The notes: generated by a model from the sequence alone, not told the origin. A stretch of DNA of 64,000 nucleotides from CAVPTL01 sp963729195 (GCA_963729195.1 CAVSNF010000031.1:124001-188000); one strand, 5' to 3'; shown: positions 27,341-36,231, numbered from the stretch's first letter. Program-made: numbers and translations.

Positions 27341-28605
27341 CGGTCGCACTCTCCCATCACGCCGTCCAGCGATCCCACCACCGCGATCATGTCGGCGATG
27401 TAGCGGTTGACCGAGCACATCGCGGTCGACTGCAGGCTGACGAAGCTGGGCGCGCGGAAGTGGATCCGCCACGGCTTGGGTCCACCGTCGGCCACCAGGA
27501 AGCAGCCGAACTCACCGCGGGGCGACTCGACTGCCGAGTACACCTGGCCGGGCGCCACCCGGAATCCCTCGGTGACCAGCTTGAAGTGATGGATCAGCGA
27601 CTCCATCGAGGTGTGCAGCTCGTGGCGCGGCGGCAGCACGTGCTTGCGGTCGTCTGCCATCACCGGCCCCGACGGCATGTTCTCGAGGCACTGGTCGATG
27701 ATCTTGACCGACTCGTACATCTCGTTGGTGCGGCACAGGAAGCGGTCGTAGCAGTCGCCGTTGGTGCGGGTGACCACGTCGAAGTCGAGCTTGTCGTAGG
27801 CCAGGTACGGGTCGTTTCGGCGCAGGTCGAAATCGACGCCCGACGCGCGCAGGTTGGGGCCCGACAGGCCCATGGCGATGGCGGTGTCGGCGTTGATCGT
27901 GCCGATGCCCTTGAGCCGGCCCTTCCAGATCGGATTCTCGGCCAGCAGGTCGAGGTAGGAGTCGATCTTCTTGGGCATGTCGCGGACGAACTTCTTGCAC
28001 TCGTCGTAGAAGCCCTTGGGCAGATCCTCGGCCACCCCGCCGAACTGCGGGTAGCGGTCGTGCATGCGCACGCCGGTGACCATCTCGAACAGGTCGAGCA
28101 CCGTGTCGCGCTCGCGGGTGCAGTAGAAGAACACCGACATGGCGCCCAGCTCGATGCCGGACGTACCCAGGTAGATCAGGTGCGAGTGGATGCGGTTGAG
28201 CTCGGCGAACAGCGTGCGGATCCACTGAGCCCGCTCCGGCACCTCGATCTCAATCAGCTTCTCGACGGCGTGCACGTAGGCCAGCTCGTTGGCGAAGAAG
28301 CCCAGGTAGTCCATCCGCGGGGCGTAGGGGATGCCCTTCCAGTAGGTCTTCTGCTCGAAGTTCTTCTCAAAGCCGGTGTGGACGTAGCCGATGTCGGCGT
28401 CCAGTCCGACCACGACCTCGCCGTCCAGCGTCACGATCAGCCGCAGCACGCCGTGTGTGGACGGGTGGTTGGGCCCGAAGTTGACCGTGATCAGATCCTC
28501 GCCCGGGGGCGGGTCAATCTTGGACGGTGCGCCGCCGGGGATGACCGCGGGCGAGCCCAGCGGCACCACCGGTGCGGCCGGGCGATCGTGTTCGGTCACG
28601 CTCAT
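27337..28605 (-). CDS. nuoD: NADH-quinone oxidoreductase subunit D
   Basis: The 49-kDa subunit lining the quinone site, 422 residues and related to hydrogenase large subunits. Typical pieces are NFGPNHPSTHGVLRL near residue 40, GYVHTGFEKNFEQKTY, MDYLGFFANELAYVHAVEKL and RLHPGQ-like VAPGQVYSAVESPRGEFG. The start overlaps nuoC (ATGA). Complete. Confidence 0.96.
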   Translation of the reverse strand: MSVTEHDRPAAPVVPLGSPAVIPGGAPSKIDPPPGEDLITVNFGPNHPSTHGVLRLIVTLDGEVVVGLDADIGYVHTGFEKNFEQKTYWKGIPYAPRMDYLGFFANELAYVHAVEKLIEIEVPERAQWIRTLFAELNRIHSHLIYLGTSGIELGAMSVFFYCTRERDTVLDLFEMVTGVRMHDRYPQFGGVAEDLPKGFYDECKKFVRDMPKKIDSYLDLLAENPIWKGRLKGIGTINADTAIAMGLSGPNLRASGVDFDLRRNDPYLAYDKLDFDVVTRTNGDCYDRFLCRTNEMYESVKIIDQCLENMPSGPVMADDRKHVLPPRHELHTSMESLIHHFKLVTEGFRVAPGQVYSAVESPRGEFGCFLVADGGPKPWRIHFRAPSFVSLQSTAMCSVNRYIADMIAVVGSLDGVMGECDR

Positions 28606-29177
28606 ACGGCGTCGGTGAACTGCACGGGCTCACCGCCGATCGGATAGTCCTTGCGCAGCGGGTGGCCGGCCCAGTCGGACGGCATGATCAGCCGCTTCAG
28701 ATTGGGGTGCCCGGCGAACTCGATGCCCATCATGTCGAACTGCTCGCGCTCGTGCCAGTCGGCGGTCGGCCAGATCTCGACCACGCTCGGCACCGCCTCG
28801 CCGTCGTCCAGCGCCACCGTCAACCGCACCCGGTCGGGCGCTCCGCCGCCGGCTGCGTAGTGGGCCAGGTGGTAGACGACGCCGAAGCGCTTTTCGGGCG
28901 GGGTGGACGTCTCTGGGGCGCCCCAGCTGCCGGTGGCGTTGATGTCGCGGCCGCGCTCGGTGCCGAAGTACCCGGCCACCGGTTCGCCGTAGCCGAGGTA
29001 GTCGACAGCGGATACGGCCGACAGGAAGTTCTTGCCGTGCTGGTCACGCAGCAGCCGGCAGACCTCCACCAGGTGCTCCTTCTTGACCGTGAGAGCCGGC
29101 ATGTCGGCGTGCTTCTCGGGCTTGACCGAACCCCTGATCACGCTGTTGACCGCCTTGGCGAGCTGGTTGGAGGTCAC
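28602..29177 (-). CDS. nuoC: NADH-quinone oxidoreductase subunit C
   Basis: The 30-kDa hydrophilic subunit, 191 residues, that supports NuoD. The C-terminal signature is clear: WPTADWHEREQFDMMGIEFAGHPNLKRLIMP, then DWAGHPLRKDYPIGGEP. The GTG start at 29177 overlaps the nuoB stop (GTGA), which defines the start. Confidence 0.94.
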   Translation of the reverse strand: MTSNQLAKAVNSVIRGSVKPEKHADMPALTVKKEHLVEVCRLLRDQHGKNFLSAVSAVDYLGYGEPVAGYFGTERGRDINATGSWGAPETSTPPEKRFGVVYHLAHYAAGGGAPDRVRLTVALDDGEAVPSVVEIWPTADWHEREQFDMMGIEFAGHPNLKRLIMPSDWAGHPLRKDYPIGGEPVQFTDAV

Positions 29178-29701
29178 GCCTTCGACTTCTCCTGGTCGTA
29201 GGCCGGCGAGACACCCGCGCGAATCTTCTTCTGGATCAGGTTGAGTCCGTCGATCACGGCCTCCGGCCGCGGCGGGCAGCCGGGTACGTGCACATCCACC
29301 GGCACGATCTTGTCGACGCCCTGCAGGATCGCGTAGTTGGCGAACATGCCGCCCGAGCTGGAGCAGGCGCCCATCGCCATCACCCACTTGGGCAGGAGCA
29401 TCTGGTCGTACACCTGACGCAGCGCCGGGGCCATCTTGTGCGACACCCGGCCGGACACGATCATCAGGTCGGCCTGGCGCGGCGAGGAGCGAAACACCTC
29501 GGAGCCGAACCGGGCGATGTCGTAGCGGGGGGAGGGCAGCACCATCATCTCGATGGCGCAGCAGGCCAGGCCGAATCCGGCCGGCCAGATCGAGTTGGAC
29601 TGTCCCCATGCCAGGGCCTTCTCGAGCGTGGTCAGCATCACGTACTGCTCGAGGTCGTTGGCGCGCACCGCTTTGGAGATGTGAACCGGTGTTACCGCCA
29701 T
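29174..29701 (-). CDS. nuoB: NADH-quinone oxidoreductase subunit B
   Basis: The PSST-type subunit holding the terminal N2 4Fe-4S cluster, 175 residues. Ligands are the tandem cysteines in GFGLACCAIEMM near residue 42, one in AMGACSSSGGMF and one in VPGCPPRPEA. The ATG start at 29701 overlaps the end of nuoA by 10 bases. Confidence 0.96.
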   Translation of the reverse strand: MAVTPVHISKAVRANDLEQYVMLTTLEKALAWGQSNSIWPAGFGLACCAIEMMVLPSPRYDIARFGSEVFRSSPRQADLMIVSGRVSHKMAPALRQVYDQMLLPKWVMAMGACSSSGGMFANYAILQGVDKIVPVDVHVPGCPPRPEAVIDGLNLIQKKIRAGVSPAYDQEKSKA

Positions 29702-30054
29702 TCCAGGGCTCCTCGCTTCCACACGTACACGTATGCCACCACCAGCAGCACGACGAACACGACCATCTCGGCCAGGCCGAAGTACTTGAGCTGATGCATC
29801 TTGAGCGCCAGCGGATACAGGAAAACCACCTCGATATCGAAGACGATGAAGAGCATCGCGGTCAGGTAGTAGCTGACTGTGAACCGGCCGGGAGTGAAGG
29901 TGGTGGCCGACACGCCGGACTCGAACGGCACCGACTTGTCGCCGGCACGCCGACGGCTGCGGGTCGAGATCGTGAACGTCCCCACCAATAGCGAGAACGG
30001 GATCACGAATGCGATCACCGCGAAGACCAGGAGGGCTGCCCATTGACCGAGCAC
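29692..30054 (-). CDS. nuoA: NADH-quinone oxidoreductase subunit A
   Basis: The first gene of the operon: a three-helix membrane subunit of 120 residues. It has the conserved KSVPFESGVSATTF loop and the helix-2 acidic residues in FIVFDIEVVFLYPLA. It starts at GTG 30054. The operon promoter must lie in the 164-base gap shared with the divergent HesB-type gene; I could not assign it confidently. Confidence 0.95.
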   Translation of the reverse strand: MLGQWAALLVFAVIAFVIPFSLLVGTFTISTRSRRRAGDKSVPFESGVSATTFTPGRFTVSYYLTAMLFIVFDIEVVFLYPLALKMHQLKYFGLAEMVVFVVLLVVAYVYVWKRGALEWR

Positions 30055-30218
30055 GAAACCCGACTATAGCACCGGCACAAGCGGGTGCGAGCGGGGGCCG
30101 GAATGTCCGCTTTCTACCGGTATTTCGAGGGCGGTAACCAGTGTCACAAAGTCGTCGCGAGCGACGCCGGATTTCAGCGTAGGACTCAGGATCGGAGCCC
30201 TCGGGTACGATAAAGGGA

Positions 30219-30626
30219 GTGATGGTCACGATCACAGAGCGAGCTGCCGAGAAGGCGTTGGCGCTGCTGGCCGCCGAGAACGACCCGGATCTCACCGGGT
30301 TGCGGGTCGCGGTCGAGGGCGGCGGGTGTTCCGGATTCCAGTACGCGCTGGGGTTCGACGGCGCACCCGAGCAGGACGACCGGGTGGAGGTCGTCAACGG
30401 CCTGCGGATCATCGTGGATCCCCACAGCCTGCCGTATCTGGAAGGCGCAGCGATCGACTATGAGGACGGCCTGATGGAGGCCGGTTTCAGGATCACGAAT
30501 CCCAACGTCGTCGCCGCCTGTGGGTGTGGCAGCTCGTTCCAGGCACGCGAGGATGAGCAGGAGCCGGTCGCGGCCGGTCATGGTCACGACCATGACCACG
30601 GCGACGGCTGCGACTGCGCCGCCTGA
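30219..30626 (+). CDS. HesB/IscA-type iron-sulfur cluster carrier with metal-binding tail
   Basis: An A-type Fe-S carrier of about 135 residues. The three ligand cysteines are in place: one in EGGGCSGFQYAL near residue 37 and two in CGCGSSF near residue 102. After the normal end of the family an extra tail of about 28 residues is rich in His and Asp and ends in Cys (HGHDHDHGDGCDC). GTG (30219) and ATG (30222) lie next to each other after AAAGGGAG. A TACGAT -10-like hexamer (30206-30211) suggests a very short leader. It is divergent from the nuo operon, which needs many Fe-S clusters. Confidence 0.88.
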   Translation: MMVTITERAAEKALALLAAENDPDLTGLRVAVEGGGCSGFQYALGFDGAPEQDDRVEVVNGLRIIVDPHSLPYLEGAAIDYEDGLMEAGFRITNPNVVAACGCGSSFQAREDEQEPVAAGHGHDHDHGDGCDCAA

Positions 30627-30637
30627 CCGGCGGACGC

Positions 30638-31471
30638 GTGTCGTCTCCGATCACACGGCGCACCCTTCTGACCGGTGCCGCCGGCGTGGCGGTGGTGGGG
30701 CTGGGAGTGGCTGCGGTGGAGGGCCCGCGGACGCTGGCCAAGCGCCTGCGCGACGACGTCATGGGCAAGCCCGAGGCGGTCATCCCCAACGCGCCCGAAG
30801 GCCAGATCCACCTCGATACGGTGCATTCCAAGGCCCGCGGGCAGGATGTTTCGTTGTTCACCGCCGTGCCGGCGGGGTACGGGGCGGGCGTGGGCCTGCC
30901 GGTGTGCCTCGTCCTGCACGGAGCCACCGCGCGCCCGCCGGACTACCAGCCGTTCGGGCTGGGAAAGTTCCTGACCGCGGCCGTGCGCAGGGGCGCGCCG
31001 CCGTTCGTGCTGGCCGGCGCCGACGGCGGCCTGCTGTTCTGGGAACCGGGGCACGCGCCCGGTGACAATCCCCAGGCGATGGTGCTGGACGAGATGCCGG
31101 GGTGGCTGGATGCACGAGGATTCGACACCTCGCGGATGGCGGCGTGGGGCTGGTCGATGGGCGGCTACGGCTCGCTGCGGCTGGCCGAGGTGCGGCCTGA
31201 CTGGCTGAAGGCGGTGGCGGCGTTCAGTCCCGCGGTGGAGCCGGGAGATCGGGCCTTCGCCGGGGTCGATCAGCTGGCGGGACAGCCGCTGGGCGTGTGG
31301 TGCGGGACATCAGACCCGCTGTACGAGAACGTTCAGCAGTTCGTCGCGGCGCTGCCGCAGAAGCCCGATCCGTTGTCGTACGGCGACGGCGCCCACACGC
31401 GGGCGTACTGGGACAGCGTGACGCTGCCGGCGTTTGCGTTCATCGGTGAGAAGCTCACGCCTTCTGGATAG
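30638..31471 (+). CDS. Exported alpha/beta-hydrolase (putative esterase)
   Basis: A 277-residue protein with a twin-arginine-type leader (TRRTLLTGAAGVAVVGLG), so export by Tat is likely. The body has the alpha/beta-hydrolase pattern of the PF00756 esterase group. LVLHGATA stands at the oxyanion strand, AWGWSMGGYGSLR holds the nucleophile Ser, and the catalytic His is in GDGAHTRAYW near the end. It follows the HesB gene by 11 bases. The substrate is unknown. Confidence 0.75.
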   Translation: MSSPITRRTLLTGAAGVAVVGLGVAAVEGPRTLAKRLRDDVMGKPEAVIPNAPEGQIHLDTVHSKARGQDVSLFTAVPAGYGAGVGLPVCLVLHGATARPPDYQPFGLGKFLTAAVRRGAPPFVLAGADGGLLFWEPGHAPGDNPQAMVLDEMPGWLDARGFDTSRMAAWGWSMGGYGSLRLAEVRPDWLKAVAAFSPAVEPGDRAFAGVDQLAGQPLGVWCGTSDPLYENVQQFVAALPQKPDPLSYGDGAHTRAYWDSVTLPAFAFIGEKLTPSG

Positions 31472-31480
31472 GCTTCCGGC

Positions 31481-32026
31481 ATGGAGTTGACCAAGCTGGG
31501 GAATCCCGACGCGGCTGCCGACCGGCGGCTGGAGGCTTTCCCGATCGCCGACAAGACCCAGGTGATCACGCTGGAGTGCGCCGAGTTCACCTGTCGCTGC
31601 CCGATCACCGGGCAGCCGGACTGGGCTCACATCACGATCACGTATCGCCCGGGCGAGTGGGCGGTCGAGACCAAGAGCGTGAAGCTCTACCTGGAGACCT
31701 TCCGCGAGGAGGGCATCTTCCACGAGCACCTGGCGACGGTGATCCGCGACGACTTCGTGGCCGCACTGGCCCCGGTCGAACTGTCGGTGACGGTCAACTT
31801 CAACGCCCGCGGCGGCATCGCCCTCCGCGCCGTCAGCTCCGCACCCTGCATGAATAACGGTGCCAGGCACCGTTATTCACCCCGGCGATCTGAGGCGCAG
31901 GCCGCGGTGGTTCTGGCAAGGATCGAGCGTCGCGCGGAGCGCAGGCGTGGCAAAGCCACGTTGAGCACCGCACGACGCGTGGGACGCAGCCAGAAGCGGC
32001 GCGGACCGCCTCAGGAGCCCGTGTAG
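31481..32026 (+). CDS. queF: NADPH-dependent 7-cyano-7-deazaguanine reductase QueF, extended through a repeat
   Basis: Reduces preQ0 to preQ1 in queuosine synthesis. The short (unimodular) type is recognised from the catalytic segment CRCPITGQPDWAH near residue 35 and the QueF box VETKSVKLYLETFRE. The family normally ends soon after NARGGI, near residue 116 here. In this copy the frame continues through a palindromic repeat (MNNGARHRYS) and across most of a 125-bp repeat element to a TAG at 32024-32026, adding about 55 unrelated residues. Either the native stop was lost by repeat insertion or an unseen frame error hides it. The end overlaps the converging queD. Confidence 0.85.
   Translation: MELTKLGNPDAAADRRLEAFPIADKTQVITLECAEFTCRCPITGQPDWAHITITYRPGEWAVETKSVKLYLETFREEGIFHEHLATVIRDDFVAALAPVELSVTVNFNARGGIALRAVSSAPCMNNGARHRYSPRRSEAQAAVVLARIERRAERRRGKATLSTARRVGRSQKRRGPPQEPV
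31851..31880. repeat. GTGAATAAC palindrome, copy 2
   Basis: A copy of the recurrent palindrome lacking only the first base match. It lies within the extended queF frame, in the one phase that contains no stop codon. It is followed after 9 bases by the 125-bp inverted-repeat element. Confidence 0.9.
31890..32014. repeat. 125-bp imperfect inverted-repeat element, copy A
   Basis: Begins CTGAGGCGCAGG and ends with the complementary CCGCCTCAG, so the whole unit can fold into a long imperfect hairpin. An internal perfect hairpin CGTGGCAAAGCCACG lies at 31946-31960. A second copy in inverted orientation is at 36232-36358. The right tip supplies the TGA stop of the converging queD gene. It may be a non-autonomous mobile element or a structured terminator. 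Confidence 0.8.
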
Positions 32027-32379
32027 GTGCAGCCGCTTGTGCAGGTTTCGCGCACCACGACCTTGCTGAGCAGTGGCAGCGCGGGAGCGATCCGCTCCCA
32101 GATCCAGATGGCCAGGTTCTCGCTGGTGGGTGAGGTCTCGAGGCCCGGGATCTCATTCAGGTAGCGGTGGTCGAGCAGGGCGGAGAGCGGCTCCCACGCC
32201 GCCGAGATGTCGGCGAAGTCGATCACCCATCCGCTGTCGGCCCCGATCTCGCCGCGCACATGCACCTCGACCCGGAATGAGTGGCCGTGAAGGCGCGCGC
32301 ACTTGTGCTCGGCCGGCAGGTTTCGCAGCTGGTGGGCCGCCTCGAAGCTGAACTCCTTGAAGATCTCGGCGGTGCTCAT
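32011..32379 (-). CDS. queD: 6-carboxytetrahydropterin synthase QueD
   Basis: A zinc enzyme converting dihydroneopterin triphosphate to 6-carboxytetrahydropterin, the second step to preQ0. It has 122 residues from ATG 32379. The active-site pattern is clear: FEAAHQLRNL with a zinc His, HKCARLHGHSFRVEV with catalytic Cys and zinc His pair, LDHRYLNEI, and PTSENLAIWIWE. The start overlaps queE. The stop TGA is contributed by the tip of the 125-bp repeat element. Confidence 0.92.
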   Translation of the reverse strand: MSTAEIFKEFSFEAAHQLRNLPAEHKCARLHGHSFRVEVHVRGEIGADSGWVIDFADISAAWEPLSALLDHRYLNEIPGLETSPTSENLAIWIWERIAPALPLLSKVVVRETCTSGCTYTGS

Positions 32380-33018
32380 CGCAGGCCGACCACCTTGTGG
32401 GTCTGGAGGCTGAGCCGCCATTGTGGGTGCTCGAGGCAGTAGCCGATCGCGAGCTGGGTGTTGCGCTCGACCTCGGGGCCGTCCATCGGCTGCAGGAAGA
32501 AGTGGTCGAACTCCGCACCCGCAAACCGGTCCGGCTGCGCTCCCGCCTGCGGATAGACGAGCTTCAGCTCATTGCCGGTCAGAAGCACCGTCTCGGATCC
32601 GGCCTTGGGGCTGACGCACACCCAGTCGAGTCCCGGCGGGGGCAGGAGGGTGCCGTTGGTCTCGACCGCGATCTCGAAGCCGCACGCGTGCAGCGCGTCG
32701 ATCAGCTCGGCGTCGATCTGCAAGCAGCGGCTCGCCGCCGGTGCACACCACCAGCGGGCGGGAGCGTCCGTTGGCCCCTGCCGGCCAGTGCTCGGCCACA
32801 GCCGCTGCCAGATCACCGGCAGCGGCGAACTTGCCCCCGCCGGTGCCGTCGGTGCCCACGAAGTCGGTGTCGCAGAAGGTGCAGACGGCGTCGTGTCGGT
32901 CCTGCTCGCGGCCGCTCCACAGGTTGCAGCCGGCGAACCGGCAGAACACCGCCGGCCGGCCGGTGTTGGCCCCCTCGCCCTGAAGCGTGTAGAAGATCTC
33001 CTTGACGGCGTAGCTCAT
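32376..33018 (-). CDS. queE: 7-carboxy-7-deazaguanine synthase QueE (frame break near 32722)
   Basis: A radical-SAM enzyme that makes 7-carboxy-7-deazaguanine, third step to preQ0. The N-terminus has the QueE cluster motif C-x14-C-x2-C type (CRFAGCNLWSG, then CTFCDTDFVG) and the GGEPLL segment. Near 32722 a surplus base (CTGCTTG where CTGCTG is expected) splits the frame. The second half continues LQIDAELIDALHACGFEIAVETNGT and ends with SLQTHKVVGLR. It overlaps queD and queC by 4 bases each. Confidence 0.9.
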
Positions 33019-33719
33019 GCCGTCTCCAGCGCGCCGGGGGCATACGCGGTCGGGTCGGCCACGCCGGCCTGCTCGAAGCCTCGCCGCCGCAGCACGCAGC
33101 TGTCGCAGTGCCCGCAGGCGCGGCCGTCGGAGTCCGGGTCATAACAGCTTCGGGTGAGCGAGTAGTCGACGCCCAGCTCCAGCCCGCGCAGGATGATCTG
33201 CTGCTTGGTCATCTGCATCAGCGGCGCCTGGATGCGAGTGGGTGTGCCCTCCACGCCGGCCTTGGTGGCGAGATTGGCCATCCGCTCGAACGCCTCGATG
33301 TACTCCGGTCGGCAATCGGGATAGCCGCTGTAATCGAGCGCGTTGACGCCGACGAAGATGTCGCCTGCCCCCCGCACCTCGGCCAGGCCGAGCGCGAACG
33401 ACAGAAAGATCGTGTTTCGGGCGGGGACATACGTGATCGGGATGTCGCCCTCGTCGTCGCGGTCCTTGGGCACGTCGATATCGTCGGTCAACGCCGATCC
33501 GCCGAATGCCCGCAGGTCGATGTCGAGGGTGACGTGGCTTGAAACTGCGGCGGCGCGGGCGATCCGGTCGGCCGCCTCCAGTTCGTGCTCGTGCCGCTGG
33601 CCGTAGCGGAAGCTGAGCCCGTGCACCGCGTAGCCTTCGCTCTGGGCGATCGCCAGCACGGTGGTCGAATCCAGACCACCGCTCAGCAGCACCACCGCGG
33701 GTTTTCCGGCGACAGTCAT
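33015..33719 (-). CDS. queC: 7-cyano-7-deazaguanine synthase QueC
   Basis: An ATP-dependent amidotransferase-like ligase that converts the 7-carboxy compound to preQ0, 234 residues. The PP-loop LLSGGLDSTTVLAIA is at about residues 10-24. The zinc site is at the C-terminus (CGHCDSCVLRRRGF, plus an earlier SCYDP Cys). The family segments FVPARN-like TYVPARNTIFLSFAL and NALDYSGYPDCRPEYIEAF are present. First gene of the queCED operon, divergent from fumC. Confidence 0.95.
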   Translation of the reverse strand: MTVAGKPAVVLLSGGLDSTTVLAIAQSEGYAVHGLSFRYGQRHEHELEAADRIARAAAVSSHVTLDIDLRAFGGSALTDDIDVPKDRDDEGDIPITYVPARNTIFLSFALGLAEVRGAGDIFVGVNALDYSGYPDCRPEYIEAFERMANLATKAGVEGTPTRIQAPLMQMTKQQIILRGLELGVDYSLTRSCYDPDSDGRACGHCDSCVLRRRGFEQAGVADPTAYAPGALETA

Positions 33720-33772
33720 CGTCCGTAGTATGCCCGTCCACCGATCATCTAGGCTCTCAGCAGAGATACGCG

Positions 33773-35103
33773 ATGGAGGCTGAGATGGCAGAGCTTTGGG
33801 GCGGGGAGACCCGCAAGGCGGTTGAGAACTTCCCGGTGTCGGGTGAACCGATCCCGGTCGCGGTGGTGCACTGGCTGGGGCGGATCAAGGCCGCCTCGGC
33901 GCGGGTCAACGCGGAGCTGGGGCTGCTGGATGCGGCCAAGGCCGAGCGGATCGCGGCAGCCGCCGATCAGATCGCCGCCGGAGAGCACGACGACCAGTTC
34001 CCGATCGACGTGTTCCAGACCGGCTCGGGCACGTCGTCCAACATGAACGCCAACGAGGTGATCGCCACCATCGCCGGCGAGGGTATCCACGCCAACGACG
34101 ACGTCAACATGGGCCAGTCGTCCAACGACGTGTTCCCGTCGGCCGTGCATCTGGCTGCGCTCGACCGCACCGTCAACGAGCTGCTTGCCCGCGCTGGATG
34201 CGCTGGCGTCGTCGCTCGAGGCCAAGGCGGCTGAGTTCGGCGACGTGGTCAAGTCGGGGCGCACGCACCTGATGGATGCCGTGCCGATCACGCTCGGCCA
34301 GGAGTTCGCAGGCTACGCCGCACAGGTGCGGGAGGGCACCCGCCGGGTGGGCAACAGCCTCACCGGCGTCGGCCAGATACCGCTGGGCGGCACCGCCGTC
34401 GGTAACGGCCTCAACACGCATCCCGAGTTCGCCGCCCGCGTGCGGGCGCGGCTGGTGGCGGACTCCGGTCTCGAGATCATGGCGCCGGCCGATCCGTTCG
34501 AGGCCCAGGCCAACCGCGACGGCCTGGTCGAGGCCTCCGGCGCGCTCAAGTCGGTGGCGGTGTCGCTCACCAAGATCGCCAACGACCTGCGCTGGATGGG
34601 ATCCGGGCCGCGGGCGGGTATCTCCGAGATCATCATTCCCGAGTTGCAGAAGGGCTCGTCGATCATGCCCGGCAAGGTCAACCCGGTGATCCCCGAGGTG
34701 GTGTGCCAGGTGTCGGCGCAGGTGATCGGAAACGACACCGCGATCACCGTCGGCGGGCTCCAGGGCAACTTCGAGCTGAACGTCCAGATCCCGCTGATCG
34801 CACGCAATCTGCTGCAGTCAATCGTGCCTGCTGACGTCGGCCTCGCGGCTGTTCGCGACCCGATGTATCGACGGCATCGAGGTCAACGTGGCCGGGGCGA
34901 AGCGCTCCGGCGAGTCCACGCTTGTGATCTCCACCGCGCTCAACCCCTACATCGGCTACGACCGGGTGGCGGCGATCGTCAAGGACACCGTCGACTCCGG
35001 CCGCTCGCTGCGCGAGGTCGCGCTCGAGCACGGAGTGGAGGAGTCGGTGCTCGACGAGGCGCTCGATCTGCGCAAGATTGCGGCCGGGAACCAGGAGATC
35101 TAG
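33773..35103 (+). CDS. fumC: Class II fumarate hydratase (two frame breaks)
   Basis: The TCA-cycle enzyme interconverting fumarate and malate. All class II signatures are visible: TGSGTSSNMNANEVI, GQSSNDVFPSAVH, SGRTHLMDAVPITLGQEF and the catalytic-loop signature GSSIMPGKVNPVIPEV. The tail reads LREVALEHGVEES. Net +1 frame changes occur near 34184 (CTGCTTG for CTGCTG, restoring ELLPALDALA) and near 34838 (restoring ASRLFATRCIDGIEVN). The start is either ATG 33773 or ATG 33785; the latter gives MAELWGGETRKAVENF, which matches the family start better. Alternative names such as aspartase are less likely given the fumarase-type motifs. Confidence 0.9.
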
Positions 35104-35113
35104 GGTTCTGCTG

Positions 35114-35834
35114 ATGGATGTTCTGGTGCTCCAGCACATCGCGTGTGAGCCGCCCGGGCGAGTTCGAAGACGTGCTGCGCGAGCGCGGCGCGTCCATCCA
35201 CCGGGTCGAGCTGGACGAGGGCGAGCCGCTGCCTCAGGGCCGGTCGTTCGACGCGATCGTCGCGATGGGCGGGCCGATGTCGGTCAATGACGAGACCGAG
35301 CTGCCGTGGCTGGTCGAGGAGAAGCGCCTGATCCGCGAGGCGGTCGAGTCGGGAGTGCCGTACTGGGGTTCGTGCCTGGGCGTGCAGCTGCTGGCGTCCA
35401 GCCTGGGGGCGCGGGTGTATGCGGGCGGGGTGCCCGAGGTGGGCGTGCTCGATGTCGAGCTCACCGACGAGGGTCGCGCCGACCCGGTGTTCGCGGGGCT
35501 GCCGCCGCGATTTCCCACGCTTCAGTGGCACGGAGACACGTTCGACCTGCCCGCCGGCGCCACCCGGCTGGCGTCGTCTCCCGCCTATCCCAACCAGGCG
35601 TTCCGGTACGGGCGAAGCGCCTACGGCGTGCAGTTCCACGTCGAGGTGTCGGGCGCCATGGCCGAGGAGTGGGGCACGATTCCGGCCTACGTCGAGTACG
35701 CCGACCGCACGCTCGGCGAGGGCGGCATCGACCGGCTGCTGGACGAGTTCACGGACCAGCGCGACGTGATGCTCGGGCACGCACGATCGATGTTCGAGGC
35801 CTGGGTTGAGCACGCCGTCGCCGTCCCCCGATAA
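35114..35834 (+). CDS. Class I glutamine amidotransferase (GMP-synthase-like; frame break near 35163)
   Basis: A stand-alone type-1 glutamine amidotransferase domain of about 239 residues. The nucleophile Cys is in YWGSCLGVQLLA. The triad His is in YGVQFHVEVS, followed by Glu, and the LQWHGDTFDLP segment is typical of the GuaA-like/YfeJ group. The start ATG 35114 reads MDVLVLQHIACEPPG. One surplus base near 35163 precedes EFEDVLRERGA. The acceptor substrate is unknown. Confidence 0.8.
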
Positions 35835-36171
35835 CCGCTTCCTGGCGGTGCGCTACGCCGTTCGCGAGTCGGAGGAGTTCTCGCTTTCAGACGACGGCGT
35901 GCGCAGCTTCATCGCGCTGCGCGACGAGGGCCAAAGCGCAGCCGAGATCGGATCGCAGCTGGGCCTCGATCCGAAGGCGGTGGGCGAGCTGATCTCGGCC
36001 GACGAGGCGCAGGCCGTGGCTCATCGGATCGCGATCGGTGAGGAGCCGATGTATCCGCCGCCGCCGCCGGGCAAGGAGCTGATCGACAGCCGATCCGGCT
36101 CGGCCACGGTACCCCTGATCGCCCTCGCCGCGATCTTCATCCTGATCCTGCTCTACCTCGCGGTCAGGTGA
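35806..36171 (+). CDS. Small membrane-anchored protein with HTH-like N-terminus
   Basis: A 121-residue protein starting at TTG 35806 inside the end of the amidotransferase gene. The segment IALRDEGQSAAEIGSQLGLDPKAVGELIS (about residues 35-65) looks like a helix-turn-helix. It is followed by a Pro-rich linker and one C-terminal membrane helix (LIALAAIFILILLYLAV). The stop TGA (36169-36171) is the second to fourth base of palindrome copy 3. I do not recognise a family. Confidence 0.5.
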   Translation: MSTPSPSPDNRFLAVRYAVRESEEFSLSDDGVRSFIALRDEGQSAAEIGSQLGLDPKAVGELISADEAQAVAHRIAIGEEPMYPPPPPGKELIDSRSGSATVPLIALAAIFILILLYLAVR

Positions 36172-36200
36172 ATAATTGGTGCCTGGCACCAATTATTCAT
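36168..36200. repeat. GTGAATAA palindrome, copy 3 (AATTGG variant)
   Basis: A variant of the recurrent palindrome with AATAATTGGTGCC arms, so the two arms have changed together and the hairpin is preserved. It supplies the TGA stop of the upstream small membrane protein. Confidence 0.9.
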
Positions 36201-36213
36201 GCGAGCGGGGGTG

Positions 36214-36231
36214 GTGAATAACGGTGCCAGG
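36214..36231. repeat. Half copy of the palindrome fused to the 127-bp element
   Basis: The left arm and centre of the palindrome (GTGAATAACGGTGCCAGG) run directly, without a gap, into the CTGAGG tip of the 127-bp element at 36232. The right arm is missing. This marks a junction at which the second element was inserted into, or recombined with, the palindrome. Confidence 0.85.

Noticed and set aside
31890..32014. The 125-bp element as a protein-coding domain, since both copies can read as a basic RIERRAERRRGKATL peptide
   Set aside because: The shared peptide follows from nucleotide identity; inverted repeats and internal hairpin explain conservation better, and the frame is not used by the same gene in both copies.
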